A stretch of DNA of 64,000 nucleotides from contig CM042985.1 of the NCBI GenBank assembly GCA_023678885.1, positions 32,868,379 through 32,932,378 of the forward strand, in the 5' to 3' direction. The notes under the pieces are model-generated. The model saw only the letters and a list, made by a program, of their open reading frames with translations, was not told the origin of the DNA and did not search any database. Shown here piece by piece: positions 24,470 through 36,753 of this stretch. The stretch comes from Pogostemon cablin (lineage: Eukaryota; Streptophyta; Magnoliopsida; Lamiales; Lamiaceae). The first letter of the stretch is position 1. Each line of letters opens with the position of its first letter. A program made the position numbers and the translations under genes.

Positions 24470-24474
24470 CATTA
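24470..24474. repeat. Target site duplication, right of element A
   Basis: CATTA, matching 14250-14254, followed by TTTGTTGTTTATCC, the normal continuation of the satellite monomer. Confidence 0.85.
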
Positions 24475-27400
24475 TTTGTTGTTTATCCTTTCTTAACTCA
24501 TAAGGAAACGAGTTCTTTATTCAATGATTCGATTAAATGAAGAGATAATAAGTCTTCTTACGTCGAATCTATCAAGCATTATATGTTGTTTATCCTTTCT
24601 TAACTCATAAAGAAATGAGTTCTTTATTCAATGATTCGATTAAACAAAGAGATAATAAGTCTTTGAACGTCGAATATATCATTCATTATATGCTGTTTAT
24701 CCTTTCTTAACTCATAAAAAACGAGTTCTTTATTAATGATTCGATTAAACAATGAGATAATGAATCTTAAGACGTCGAATCTATCATACATTATATATTA
24801 TTTATCCTTTCTTAACTCATAAAGAAGTGAGTTTTTTATTCAATGATTCGATTAAACGAAGTGATAATTAGTCTTTAGACGTCGAATCTATCATGCATTA
24901 TATGTTGTTTATCCTTTCTTAACTCATAAAGAAACGAATTCTTTATTCAATGATTCTATTAAACGAAGAGATAATAAGTCTTCTAACGTCGAATCTATCA
25001 TGCATTATATGTTGTTTATCCTTTCTTAACTCATAAGGAAACATGCTCTTTATTCAATGATTCGTTTAAACGAATAGATAATGTGTCTTTAGACATCGAA
25101 TCTATCATGCAATATATGTTGTTTATCCTTTCTTAACTCATAAAGAAAATGAACGTCGAATCTATCATGCATTATATGTTGTTTATCTTTTCTTAACTCA
25201 TAAAGAGATGAGTTTTTTATTCAATGGTTCGATCAAACAAAGAGATAATGACTCTTTAGACGGCGAATCTATCATACATCATATATTGTTTATCCTTTCT
25301 TATCTCATAAGGAAAGGAGTTTTTTATTCAATGATTCGTTTAAACTATGTGATAATGAGTCTTTAGACGTCGAATCTATCATGCATTGTATGTTGTTTAT
25401 CCTTTCTTAACTCATAAGGAAACGAGTTCTTTATTCAATGATTCGATTAAATGAATAGATAACAAATCTTTAAACGTCGAATCTATCATGAATTATATGT
25501 TGTTTATCATTTCTTAACTCAAAAAGAAATGAGTTCTTTATTCAATGAATCGATTAAACAAAGAGATAATTACTCTTTAGACGTCGAATTTATCATGCAT
25601 TATATATTGTTTATCCTTTCTTAACTCATAAGGAAAGGAGTTTTTTATTCAATGATTCGTTTAAACGAAGTGATAATGAGTCTTTAGACGTCGAATCTAT
25701 CATGCATTATATTATTTATCATTTCTTAACTCATAAGGAAACGAGTTCTTTATTCAATGATTCGATTAAATGAAGAAATAATAAGTCTTTAAACATCGAA
25801 TCTATCATGCATTATATGTTGTTTATCTTTTCTTAACTAATAAAGAAATGAGTTCTTTATTCAATGATTCGATTAAACAAAAGGATAATGACTCTTTAGA
25901 CGTCGAATCTATCATGCATTATATATTGTTTATCCTTTCTTAACTCATACGGAAAGAAGTTTTTTATTCAACGATTCGATTAAACGAAGTGATAATGAGT
26001 CTTTATACGATGAATCTATCATGCATTATTTGTTGTTTATCCTTTCTTAACTCATAAGGAAACGAGTTCTTTATTCAATGATTCGATTAAATGAAGAGAT
26101 AATAAGTCTTCTTACGTCGAATCTATCAAGCATTATATGTTGTTTATCCTTTCTTAACTCATAAAGAAATGAGTTCTTTATTCAATGATTCGATTAAACA
26201 AAGAGATAATAAGTCTTTGAACGTCGAATATATCATTCATTATATGTTGTTTATCCTTTCTTAACTCATAAAGAAACGAGTTCTTTATTTAATGATTCGA
26301 TTAAACAATGAGATAATGAATCTTAAGACGTCGAATCTATCATACATTATATATTATTTATCCTTTCTTAACTCATAAAGAAGTGAGTTTTTTATTCAAT
26401 GATTCGATTAAACGAAGTGATAATTAGTCTTTAGACGTCGAATCTATCATGCATTATATGTTGTTTATCCTTTCTTAACTCATAAAGAAACGAATTCTTT
26501 ATTCAATGATTCTATTAAACGAAGAGATAATAAGTCTTCTAACGTCGAATCTATCATGCATTATATGTTGTTTATCCTTTCTTAACTCATAAGGAAACAT
26601 GCTCTTTATTCAATGATTCGTTTAAACGAATAGATAATGTGTCTTTAGACATCGAATCTATCATGCAATATATGTTGTTTATCCTTTCTTAACTCATAAA
26701 GAAAATGAACGTCGAATCTATTATGCATTATATGTTGTTTATCTTTTCTTAACTCATAAAGAGATGAGTTTTTTATTCAATGGTTCGATCAAACAAAGAG
26801 ATAATGACTCTTTAGACGGCGAATCTATCATACATTATATATTGTTTATCCTTTCTTATCTCATAAGGAAAGGAGTTTTTTATTCAATGATTCGTTTAAA
26901 CTATGTGATAATGAGTCTTTAGACGTCGAATCTATCATGCATTATATGTTGTTTATCCTTTCTTAACTCATAAGGAAACGAGTTCTTTATTCAATGATTC
27001 GATTAAATGAATAGATAACAAATCTTTAAACGTCGAATCTATCATGAATTATATGTTGTTTATCTTTTCTTAACTCAAAAAGAAATGAGTTCTTTATTCA
27101 ATGAATCGATTAAACAAAGAGATAATTACTCTTTAGACGTCGAATTTATCATGCATTATATATTGTTTATCCTTTCTTAACTCATAAGGAAAGGAGTTTT
27201 TTATTCAATGATTCGTTTAAACGAAGTGATAATGAGTCTTTAGACGTCGAATCTATCATGCATTATATTATTTATCCTTTCTTAACTCATAAGGAAACGA
27301 GTTCTTTATTCAATGATTCGATTAAATGAAGAAATAATAAGTCTTTAAACATCGAATCTATCATGCATTACATGTTGTTTATCTTTTCTTAACTAATAAA

Positions 27401-28399
27401 GAAATGAGTTCTTTATTCAATGATTCGATTAAACAAAAGGATAATGACTCTTTAGACGTCGAATCTATCATGCATTATATATTGTTTATCCTTTCTTAAC
27501 TCATACGGAAAGAAGTTTTTTATTCAACGATTCGATTAAACGAAGTGATAATGAGTCTTTATACGATGAATCTATCATGCATTATTTGTTGTTTATCCTT
27601 TCTTAACTCATAAGGAAACGAGTTCTTTATTCAATGATTCGATTAAATGAAGAGATAATAAGTCTTCTTACGTCGAATCTATCAAGCATTATATGTTGTT
27701 TATCCTTTCTTAACTCATAAAGAAATGAGTTCTTTATTCAATGATTCGATTAAACAAAGAGATAATAAGTCTTTGAACGTCGAATATATCATTCATTATA
27801 TATTATTTATCCTTTCTTAACTCATAAAGAAGTGAGTTTTTTATTCAATGATTCGATTAAACGAAGTGATAATTAGTCTTTAGACGTCGAATCTATCATG
27901 CATTATATGTTGTTTATCCTTTCTTAACTCATAAAGAAACGAATTCTTTATTCAATGATTCTATTAAACGAAGAGATAATAAGTCTTCTAACGTCGAATC
28001 TATCATGCATTATATGTTGTTTATCCTTTCTTAACTCATAAGGAAACATGCTCTTTATTCAATGATTCGTTTAAACGAATAGATAATGTGTCTTTAGACA
28101 TCGAATCTATCATGCAATATATGTTGTTTATCCTTTCTTAACTCATAAAGAAAATGAACGTCGAATCTATCATGCATTATATGTTGTTTATCTTTTCTTA
28201 ACTCATAAAGAGATGAGTTTTTTATTCAATGGTTCGATCAAACAAAGAGATAATGACTCTTTAGACGGCGAATCTATCATACATTATATATTGTTTATCC
28301 TTTCTTATCTCATAAGGAAAGGAGTTTTTTATTCAATGATTCGTTTAAACTATGTGATAATGAGTCTTTAGACGTCGAATCTATCATGCATTGTATGTT

Positions 28400-28427
28400 G
28401 TTTATCCTTTCTTGTTTATCCTTTCTT
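28400..28427 (+). repeat. 14-bp microduplication in satellite, second copy
   Basis: GTTTATCCTTTCTT occurs twice in direct succession. The same event is at 13607-13634, each time in the HOR unit directly upstream of a retroelement copy. It is therefore a marker of the large duplication. Confidence 0.9.
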
Positions 28428-29047
28428 AACTCATAAGGAAACGAGTTCTTTATTCAATGATTCGATTAAATGAATAGATAACAAATCTTTAAACGTCGAA
28501 TCTATCATGAATTATATGTTGTTTATCTTTTCTTAACTCAAAAAGAAATGAGTTCTTTATTCAATGAATCGATTAAACAAAGAGATAATTACTCTTTAGA
28601 CGTCGAATTTATCATGCATTATATATTGTTTATCCTTTCTTAACTCATAAGGAAAGGAGTTTTTTATTCAATGATTCGTTTAAATGAAGTGATAATGAGT
28701 CTTTAGACGTCGAATCTATCATGCATTATATTATTTATCCTTTCTTAACTCATAAGGAAACGAGTTCTTTATTCAATGATTCGATTAAATGAAGAAATAA
28801 TAAGTCTTTAAACATCGAATCTATCATGCATTATATGTTGTTTATCTTTTCTTAACTAATAAAGAAATGAGTTCTTTATTCAATGATTCGATTAAACAAA
28901 AGGATAATGACTCTTTAGACGTCGAATCTATCATGCATTATATATTGTTTATCCTTTCTTAACTCATACGGAAAGAAGTTTTTTATTCAACGATTCGATT
29001 AAACGAAGTGATAATGAGTCTTTATACGATGAATCTATCATGCATTA

Positions 29048-31567
29048 TATAATATCTTAGCCTAACTAGATTATTTTTTTTAGAAAGCCCAAAACCTATT
29101 TATTTATTTTTGGCCCAAGTTGACCTAGATTTGTTTTTAGAGCCCAAAACCTATTTATTTATTTATTTGGCCCAAGTCCAGCCCACTTAAATGGCATAAC
29201 ATGGAAATAAGCCCAGCCCATTCTAATAGCCTCAACACATATAAAAAAAAAAGAAAAGAAAGAAAGAAGAGTACGGGAGAAGAAAAGTGAGAAGAACAAA
29301 AGAAGGGAAAGAAGAGAGTGAAGAGGAGAAACCCTTGTTGATCAAATTCTCCCTTACAACCCTCATCCTAGGTGGTTTCTAAGTTGTTTTGAGGTAAGTA
29401 ATAGGTTAATTAAGCTTCCTTTCTCCAAGATTTTGTGATTTTGTTGGGTTTTCTTCCTTATATGAGGAAATTCGTAGCTACTGTTCAAACTACTTTCGAC
29501 ATAGCTATTGATCTCTGAAATTTGTAAACTCAATTTCTATACGTAGCTGAACTCGTTAGCTTTCCGTAGCCACCTGAAACGCCTCCATCCGATTTTTCTA
29601 CAATTAGTTATGATTTTTCTCGTAAACTGCTACTAGGTAATTCGCAGCTGCTGTTCGAACTGATTTTGACATAGCTACTGACCTCAGAAGTTTACAAACT
29701 CAATTTCTGTATGTAGCTGAACGTGTTAGCTTTCTGTAGCCACTTGAAACACCATGATTCGATTTTTCTACAATTAGTTATGATTTTTCTTGTAAACTGC
29801 CGCTAGCTGGAAAATTTCAGAATAGTTATGTCGAATTCAAATTTACTTCCTATCGTTTTGTTTAAGAAATGATCTGAAACGGGTTATGTGAGATTGGGAG
29901 ATGATGTTGAGGAGATACGGGCTGTTCTTATTTAATATCGACTCGCTCAAGCTCGATTAAGATTTATTTTGACAATGAAAGACGATGTTACCGCTAATAG
30001 TTAGTTATATTTGATTTGTCTTTAATTGCTCATCTCCTTTCTAGGTAAAGAACCGTCGATGAAGGGCAAAGGACCTACTTCAGACTCCGGAGAGAGTTAA
30101 TCACTTCCTTGTGAGTTGATAATTCGGGAACGCCTTCTCTTGTGGGAAGTGTGGACCCTCATTAAATTTGCATTCATTTTATTTTTAGTTAATTGATAAC
30201 AAAATTATTTTGGTAATGTGTTATGTGGTAAAGAGTATGATTGGCTCGATTGTTCTAGTTAGAGCCTGATTGGCCTAAGTTGGTCCATTGATTATCTTAT
30301 ATTATTTCATATGGGTATTGTTGATTTTAACTTATGTTGAAGAGCCTTGCCGGCTCGATATCTGATAGCCTTTATTGCGAATTATTTGCAGATTGATTTC
30401 TGGTTATTCTTGTGACTTGTGTGCCAATTAAGACTATGACTTGAATTGTTATTTATCTCATGATGCATATGTATACCTGATACCAAGGTTAAGTAGCCTG
30501 AATTGGTCACGGTTCGGGTGAGTTGGAGCGACATTGATTAAGTAGCCCGAATTGTCGCGGTTCGGGTGAGTTAGAGTGACAATCGAGTCGCCCGTGGCTT
30601 GGCAAACCCGGGTGAGTTAGATCTAACGGGGCACCTGTCCATTTGCCAAATACTGATACTTTGGAAGGTGATCGTTAGATGAATCAGTCTATTATAGGCT
30701 CAGTCAACGTCACCAGTGTGGGACATGCATGTCATATATGTTTATATGTTTGATCATTTCAGGGATTACATCGATATTTTATTGTGAATTTTAGCACTTG
30801 GTGTGCATTGAGTAAGAACATTAATGTGCATTTTATCTAGAGTAACGGTGACGGGCTCGGACTGACTCTCGACGGAGAGATCAGTTTGAGGAGGATATTG
30901 GCTACCCACGCGTCTTTTATGTGATAACATCTTGTTTGAACTAATTGTGTATTTGTAAATGCATTCATAGGTTGTATTTTTGTTAAGTTGTATATTAAGT
31001 AAACATAATAATTGATGTGGAACGAAATATTGGATTTTATGTTATGAACCGCGAGTGGGAGTGCATGCTTCGTATAAGGGTTGGGGTGACCGGCTTATCA
31101 CCTCACTGAGCTAGTGGTTTTGCTCACCCCCATCATTTCCTTCCTTTTCAGGCTGTTGATATCATTTTGGTTGGAGGTTTGCCTGTCGTTTGCTCATCAT
31201 TCGATCGGGGTTTTGGGTACTTTCTCTTTTATGTTAATTGACGGATCCATTGGCGAGTTTGTTCATTTTATATTTTGTGACCCCCCTTGATGTTATTTTT
31301 GTACTTTCGCGATGTTACATCGCTCATGTATATTTTCTTCAAACTAAGTTACATCGTGGTATTTTGTACCTTTGTAAATCCTTGTTGATACTTTATGTAA
31401 TGATGTCCTCGGGTTGTACCCGTAGTTATCAGTTGTTCAATTCTACAGGTACTTGATAGCAAGCCTTACGTTTTCTATAAACTTTGTGGAGTGGAGTGCA
31501 CCCATTTCGCGAAATTTATGGTTAACGTGGCGGTTGTCGTGTTCTGCCTGCGGGTTGGGGCGTGACA
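29048..31567 (+). repeat. 5' LTR of element B
   Basis: 2520 bp. It shares with A's 5' LTR the GATTATTTT near the start and TGTTATTTTT near 31292, both of which differ in the 3' LTRs. It has GGGGTGACCGG near 31083 where A has GGGGTGGGTGACCGG, a 4-bp loss. A private change TGTTCAAAC (about 29484) replaces TGTTCGAAC. TATA box at 29240 and splice-donor-like site near 29393 are as in A. Confidence 0.92.
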
Positions 31568-31582
31568 ACGTGACAACTTTCT

Positions 31583-31595
31583 TGGTATCAGAGCC
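31583..31595 (+). other. Primer-binding site, copy B
   Basis: TGGTATCAGAGCC, complementary to initiator Met tRNA, 15 bases after the LTR end, as in copy A. Confidence 0.9.
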
Positions 31596-31723
31596 TGGTT
31601 ATATGATTCTCATTCTTTTTGAGTCGAGCTAATGGATCCAATTTTATTTCTATGTCATCCTAAGGTATCGTATTACCTTAATGTTGACCTTGCATTTTCT
31701 TTCCCTTCTTTCTTTCAGTCATT

Positions 31724-32920
31724 ATGGCACCTCCAGTTCGTCGTCGAGGTCGAGGTCGAGGACACGTTCCTCGTGATCCTCCGAGTCCTCTACTCTCTTC
31801 TGTTCCTCGTGGACCTCGAGGACATGTTTCTTCTGATCATGTTGTTCATCCGACATTTACAGACCCTATCAATTCTGATCATAGGGTGCCAGTTACCCAG
31901 GTAGAGCAACCACGGGCCCAGTTGCGTGTTGAGCACATGATGACCCCAGAGCAGTACCAGTTGTATTATGATCACATCCGAGTACATGGTGTTCCACCAC
32001 CTACGACGACTCCTACCACTACAACTGTCACTGAGGATGTTCTTCGTGCTAATGAACCAATTCGACCCACATCTCATGTACCAGTTTCTACTCCAGAAAT
32101 GGCTTTAGTAGGTCCTACTTCTCGAGGTGCACTTTTTATACCTGATTTGGTGAAAGCAGTTGAAAACATGGGGACTTCAAAATTTGACGGTACAAGAGAT
32201 GCTTCTAAAGCGGGGGCATGGTTAAAGGAGATTACAGAGACCTTTGACACCTTGATGATTGAAGAATGTTATCGTGTGGTCATTGCGACCAAGCTGTTAG
32301 GCCCAGACGCACGACGATGGTGGCATAATCTAAAAGAGACATCTTCGCTTACTATTACGTGGGCTATCTTTGTGGAACGATTCAAAGATCGATACTTCTC
32401 TCAGTACATCAAGGATCAGAAGAGAAAGGAGTTCTTCAACCTCTTTCAAGGCACTATGTCGGTTGTGGAGTATGAAAGCAAATTTCTGGAATTGCGAGAA
32501 TTCGCTCCTGAGTCATATACGACGAGAGACTTATGCAAGAGATTTGAAGATGGTCTTAATCTAAATATTCGAGATCGCATCAAGTCCGGAGACAAGTACA
32601 AAAGTCTTGACGAGCTTGTAGAAGAAGCCCTGAGGGTAGAAAGTTTAGTTCAGGCGAGATATAAGCTTGCAGAACGATCTCAAAAGAAAAGGCAAGGGAG
32701 CGCATTTCCAGGAAATGCATCGAAGGTGTATAGGGGTGTGGGATCTTCGCGTGGCGCACCAAGTTCAGTGTCTATTAGTTTTCCTCAACCTCGGGAGCAG
32801 TTTAGTAGAGGCGGGAGCAATGTCTCGGGATCAGTTGGTGAAAATCGCAAGTGCCAGAATTGCTTAAAGTATCATGACGGCCCCTGTAAGGCTCCTCAAG
32901 TATGTTTTCAGTGTCGATAG
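31724..32920 (+). CDS. gag: Gag, truncated at a stop in zinc knuckle 2 (copy B)
   Basis: 398 codons, differing from copy A at residue 2 (Ala for Pro) and residue 74 (Thr for Ile in the MMxPEQ segment). It has the same Arg/Gly-rich N-terminus, capsid-like domain (about 145-290) and intact first zinc knuckle. It has the same TAG (32918-32920) after the second pair of Cys in CFQCR. Presence of the identical stop in both copies means it existed before the 14.8-kb duplication. Role and alternatives are as described for copy A. Confidence 0.88.
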   Translation: MAPPVRRRGRGRGHVPRDPPSPLLSSVPRGPRGHVSSDHVVHPTFTDPINSDHRVPVTQVEQPRAQLRVEHMMTPEQYQLYYDHIRVHGVPPPTTTPTTTTVTEDVLRANEPIRPTSHVPVSTPEMALVGPTSRGALFIPDLVKAVENMGTSKFDGTRDASKAGAWLKEITETFDTLMIEECYRVVIATKLLGPDARRWWHNLKETSSLTITWAIFVERFKDRYFSQYIKDQKRKEFFNLFQGTMSVVEYESKFLELREFAPESYTTRDLCKRFEDGLNLNIRDRIKSGDKYKSLDELVEEALRVESLVQARYKLAERSQKKRQGSAFPGNASKVYRGVGSSRGAPSSVSISFPQPREQFSRGGSNVSGSVGENRKCQNCLKYHDGPCKAPQVCFQCR

Positions 32921-33155
32921 CCGGGGCATATGCGAAGTTCTTGTCCTCAACTTATGGGAGCGAACAGTCAGAGTTCTGGTCAGCCTCGTGGTAGACTAAC
33001 ATATTCTACACCCAGAGATACTCGATCTACAGCTACCAGAGTGCCTGATGCCTCAAGAGGCCCTAGTACTCGATCACCTATGCAAGGAAGGAATCAAACT
33101 AGAGTATTTCATATTTCCCAGGAAGAGGCTCGCTCAGATTCGAAGGTTGTGACAG
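32921..33155 (+). pseudogene. Gag C-terminal remnant after the TAG (copy B)
   Basis: In-frame continuation that completes zinc knuckle 2 (PGHMRSSC) and ends EARSDSKVVTG at the candidate splice donor. One residue differs from copy A (DSK for DPK). The frame remains open despite the upstream stop. Confidence 0.75.
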
Positions 33156-33295
33156 GTAATTTATAATCCGAGTATTTTCACATGTTAGATCTAACCCCGC
33201 CTTGTTATGCCACTTGATTACAAATAAAACATTCGTAAGAAATTTTATCTTTCCGAATTTTTAAATCACAATCTCACCTAATATTGCTTCTTTAG
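33156..33295 (+). other. Candidate 140-bp GT-AG intron between gag and pol (copy B)
   Basis: Same length and borders as 18367-18506: donor ACAG|GTAATTT, acceptor TTGCTTCTTTAG|GCC. I saw no base differences from copy A. Its removal brings gag and pol into one frame. Because B derives from A by duplication, this is not independent support. Confidence 0.6.
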
Positions 33296-35952
33296 GCCAT
33301 GTGTTTGTGGGAGACCATCAGGTCTACACTTTATTTGACCCAGGTTCTGATAGATCTTATATTCGGGATGATCTTACTGCGATCTTAGATTATCCTATCT
33401 CTCATTTGTCACCTGAAATCATAGTTCATACCCCTCTTGGAGAGCGTCTAATTCGTGATTCGGTGTGTCTTGGTTGTCCATTGAAGATCAAAGATGTCAT
33501 TCTAGAGGCTGAATTGATACCATTGCCTTTGATTGATCTCGATGTTATTCTTGGCATGGATTGGCTTTCTTCTCATCATGCAATTCTCGACTGCCACGAG
33601 AAGCTTGTTATTTTTCATAGACCAGGATTCTCAGAACTTGTTTTTGAAGGTGAACTTCAAACGAGATCCCTCTCTTTTATTTCAATGTTGACTGTGCATA
33701 AATTAATACGTAAGGGTTGTGAGGCATTCTTGGCATTTGTCGTCGATAATTCTCTTTCTGAGACTAAACTAGATGACATCCCGATCGTGAATGAATTTCC
33801 TGATGTCTTTCCCGAAGACTTACCAGGACATCCTCCGAATCGAGAGATTGATTTTTCCATTGATGTACTTCCTGGAATCACACCTATATCGATTACTCCA
33901 TATCGAATGTCGCCAGCTGAGCTTAAGGAACTCCAGAAACAACTTGGAGAATTATTGGAGAAGGGATTCATACGACCTAGCACATCTCCTTGGGGTGCTC
34001 CAGTTCTTTTTGTCAAGAAGAAAGATGGATCATTTCGCCTATGTGTCGACTACCGTCAATTGAACAAGGTGACAATCAAGAACAAATATCCTCTTCCGAG
34101 AATCGATGATCTATTTGATCAATTGCAAGGAGCAACTGTGTTCACAAAAATTGATTTGCGGTCTGGTTATCACCAACTCAAGATTAGGGAATCTGATATC
34201 CCTAAGTCTGCTTTTCGAACCAGATACGGTCATTTTGAATTCTGTGTTATGCCTTTTGGACTCACAAATGCTCCTGCAGCTTTTATGGATCTTATGAATC
34301 GAGTCTTTCGGCCATACTTAGATAAGTTTGTCATCATTTTCATTGATGACATTCTTATTTATTCTAAATCAGACGACGAGCATTCTCATCATCTAAGAAT
34401 TGCTCTGAACATTCTTAGAGAAAATCAGCTTTATGCTAAATTTTCGAAGTGTGAATTTTGGCTTCGTGAGGTAAGCTTTTTGGGTCATCACATTTCTAAA
34501 GAAGGAATCTACGTCGATCCAGTGAAGATTCAAGCTATACTAGATTGGGAGCATCCAAAGAACGTGACAGAGATTCGTAGTTTTCTGGGATTAGCTGGAT
34601 ATTATCGACGGTTTGTCAAAGACTTTTCGTTGTTGGCTTCATCTTTGACTAAATTGACTCGGAAAGGGGTAAAATTTGAATGGAGTGAAGAATGCGAGGA
34701 AGCATTTCAAGAATTGAAAAGACGACTTGTTTCAGCTCCTATTCTTGCTTTGCCAGACCCAGCGATTGGAGAATTTACCATTTATAGCGACGCCTCGAGA
34801 CAAGGATTAGGATGTGTTCTCATGCAAGAAGGAAAGGTTATTGCCTACGCTTCAAGGCAATTGAAGAAGAACGAAGAAAATTATCCTACACACGATTTAG
34901 AGTTGGCTGCAATCGTCTTTGCATTGAAGATCTGGAGACATTATCTGTATGGTGCCATTTGTCGGGTTTTCACTGATCACAAGAGCTTAAAGTATATCAC
35001 CACGCAAAAGGAGCTCAACCTCAGGCAAAGACGATGGATGGAGTTGATTAGTGACTATGACTTAGTCATTGATTATCACCCTGGCAAGGCGAACGTTGTT
35101 GCAGATGCTCTGAGTAGAAAGTCTTCTACCTCACTTGCTTCGATTCAATCTTTTTATCTTCCTATGTTGGAGCAATTTAAATCTTTACACATTTCGCTCG
35201 ATTGTGAAAAGTCTAATGATTACGCCTTAATTGCCAAATTTGAGGTTAGACCTACCTTGTTCGAGCAAATTCGAGAAAGACAATCACACGATGTTCATTT
35301 ACAACAAAAGATGGTGAAGCTAAATCAAGGAAAAGAACCAGAATTTCAAATTCGGGATGACGGACTCCTTACTTTTAAAAATCGTGTTTGTGTTCCATCG
35401 GAACTTGATGTTCGTAGAGCTATTCTTGAGGAAGCCCATTCTTCAGCCTATGCTATGCATCCTGGTAGTACCAAAATGTACAGAACACTTCGGGAGCACT
35501 ATTGGTGGCCAGGTATGAAACGGGACAATGCTGAATTTGTATCAAAGTGCTTATCATGCCAACAGATTAAAGCGGAACACCAAAAACCAGCCGGCATGCT
35601 TCAACCACTACCTATTCCTGAGTGGAAATGGGAGAACATCACGATGGATTTTGTTTCCGGTTTACCTCGAACCCAAAAGGGTCATGACTCAATCTGGGTC
35701 ATTGTCGATCGTCTGACGAAATCGGCACATTTCCTTCCAGTGCATACCAATGAATCTTTAGAGAAACTTGCCAAGTTATATGTTGATGAGATCGTGAGAT
35801 TGCACGGAGTACCAGTGTCAATCATATCTGATCGTGATCCAAGATTCACTTCCCGTTTTTGGCCTAGTCTGCAGAAAGCGCTAGGTACAAAATTACTATT
35901 CAGTACCTCGTTTCATCCACAGACTGATGGACAGTCAGAGAGAACTATATAG
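33296..35952 (+). pseudogene. pol: Pol part 1: PR-RT-RNase H-integrase core, ends at TAG (copy B)
   Basis: Open through protease (LFDPGS), RT (FIDD), RNase H (YSDAS, HDLELAA, FTDH, ADALSR), integrase HHCC and the DDE residues, to TAG at 35950-35952. The TAG falls four codons after the catalytic Glu, where copy A has Gln (CAG). At A's TAA position this copy reads CAA (35281-35283), so RNase H and integrase stay joined. One difference in the integrase zinc region is KRDNAEF for KRDIAEF. The product would lack the end of the catalytic core, the GPY/F module and the chromodomain, so integration activity is unlikely. Confidence 0.92.
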
Positions 35953-36753
35953 ACACTAGAAGACATGTTACGTGCAGTGGTGTTGAATTTAGGAGGTAGC
36001 TGGGATAAGTACGTGACTTTGGTGGAGTTCGCTTATAACAACAGTTATCATTCAAGCATTGGAATGCCCCCGTACGAAGCTCTGTATGGCCGAAAGTGTC
36101 GAACACCGCTCTTTTGGGATGAGGTTGGCGAGAGACAAATCGAACAAGTAGAGCTTATCGAAGATGCGAAGGAAAAAATACAACTTATTCGAGACAGACT
36201 TAAGGCAGCGCAAGATCGACAGAAAAGCTATGCAGATAATAGGAGGCGCGATTTGGAGTTTAATGAAGGCGACAAAGTTTTTCTAAAAGTTTCTCCGTGG
36301 AAGGGCGTGTTACGATTTCGCCGTCGAGGAAAGTTAAGTCCAAGGTATATTGGCCCGTTTACGATCGTGCAAAGGATTGGTCGTGTCGCGTATCGACTTG
36401 AGCTACCATCCGAATTGTCAAAGATTCACGATGTTTTCCATGTCTCTATGCTTAGAAAATATGAACCCGATCCTTCGCACGTGCTCGAATATCCCCCAGT
36501 TGTATTAAAGGAGAATCTATCGTACGAAGTACAACCTGTTCAAATTGTAGATCGCCGAGAGAAAATGCTTCGTAATAAATCCATTCCTATGGTGAGAGTT
36601 CTATGGAGAAGTGATCGAATTGAAGAAGAAACGTGGGAACCAGAGTTAGTCATGCGTCAACAACATCCACATCTCTTTTCATCTCTAGGTACGTTTACGT
36701 TTCGAGGACGAAACTTTTTAGAGGAGGGGATACTTTATAATATCTTAGCCTAA
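35953..36753 (+). pseudogene. pol: Pol part 2: integrase C-terminus and chromodomain (copy B)
   Basis: In-frame remainder after the TAG: end of the integrase core (AYNNSYHSSIGMPPYEALYG), GPY/F module (RYIGPF) and chromodomain-like tail (VQIVDRREKML to EEETWEPE). It appears identical to copy A over this stretch. It ends in TAA 18 bases into the 3' LTR. Internal initiation at ATG 35965 is possible but unsupported. Confidence 0.88.
36720..36730 (+). other. Polypurine tract, copy B
   Basis: AGAGGAGGGGA followed by TACTT and then the 3' LTR, identical to copy A. Confidence 0.8.

Larger units (their letters stand above)
11232..26023 (+). repeat. Segmental duplication unit 1 (satellite + element A)
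   Basis: About 14.79 kb containing two HOR units, element A and a third HOR unit. It matches the following segment 26024-40807 through private variants. These include the extra TTTATTTAATG monomer, CTATTATGC (about 11928 and 26710), CATTACATG (about 12575 and 27370), the 14-bp duplication, the same insertion site, and CATAAAAAACGAG with TTATTAATGATTC just after the element (about 24715 and 39500). Borders are approximate because they lie within homogeneous satellite. Confidence 0.8.
24470..29047 (+). repeat. Satellite array 2, between elements A and B
   Basis: 4578 bp of forward 107-bp satellite, about 43 monomers, forming three HOR units with marker CATTA at 24470, 26024, 27580 and 29043 (spacings 1554, 1556, 1463). 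It resumes the monomer exactly where element A interrupted it. The last unit carries the 14-bp microduplication at 28400-28427, as does the unit before element A. No gene seen. Confidence 0.94.
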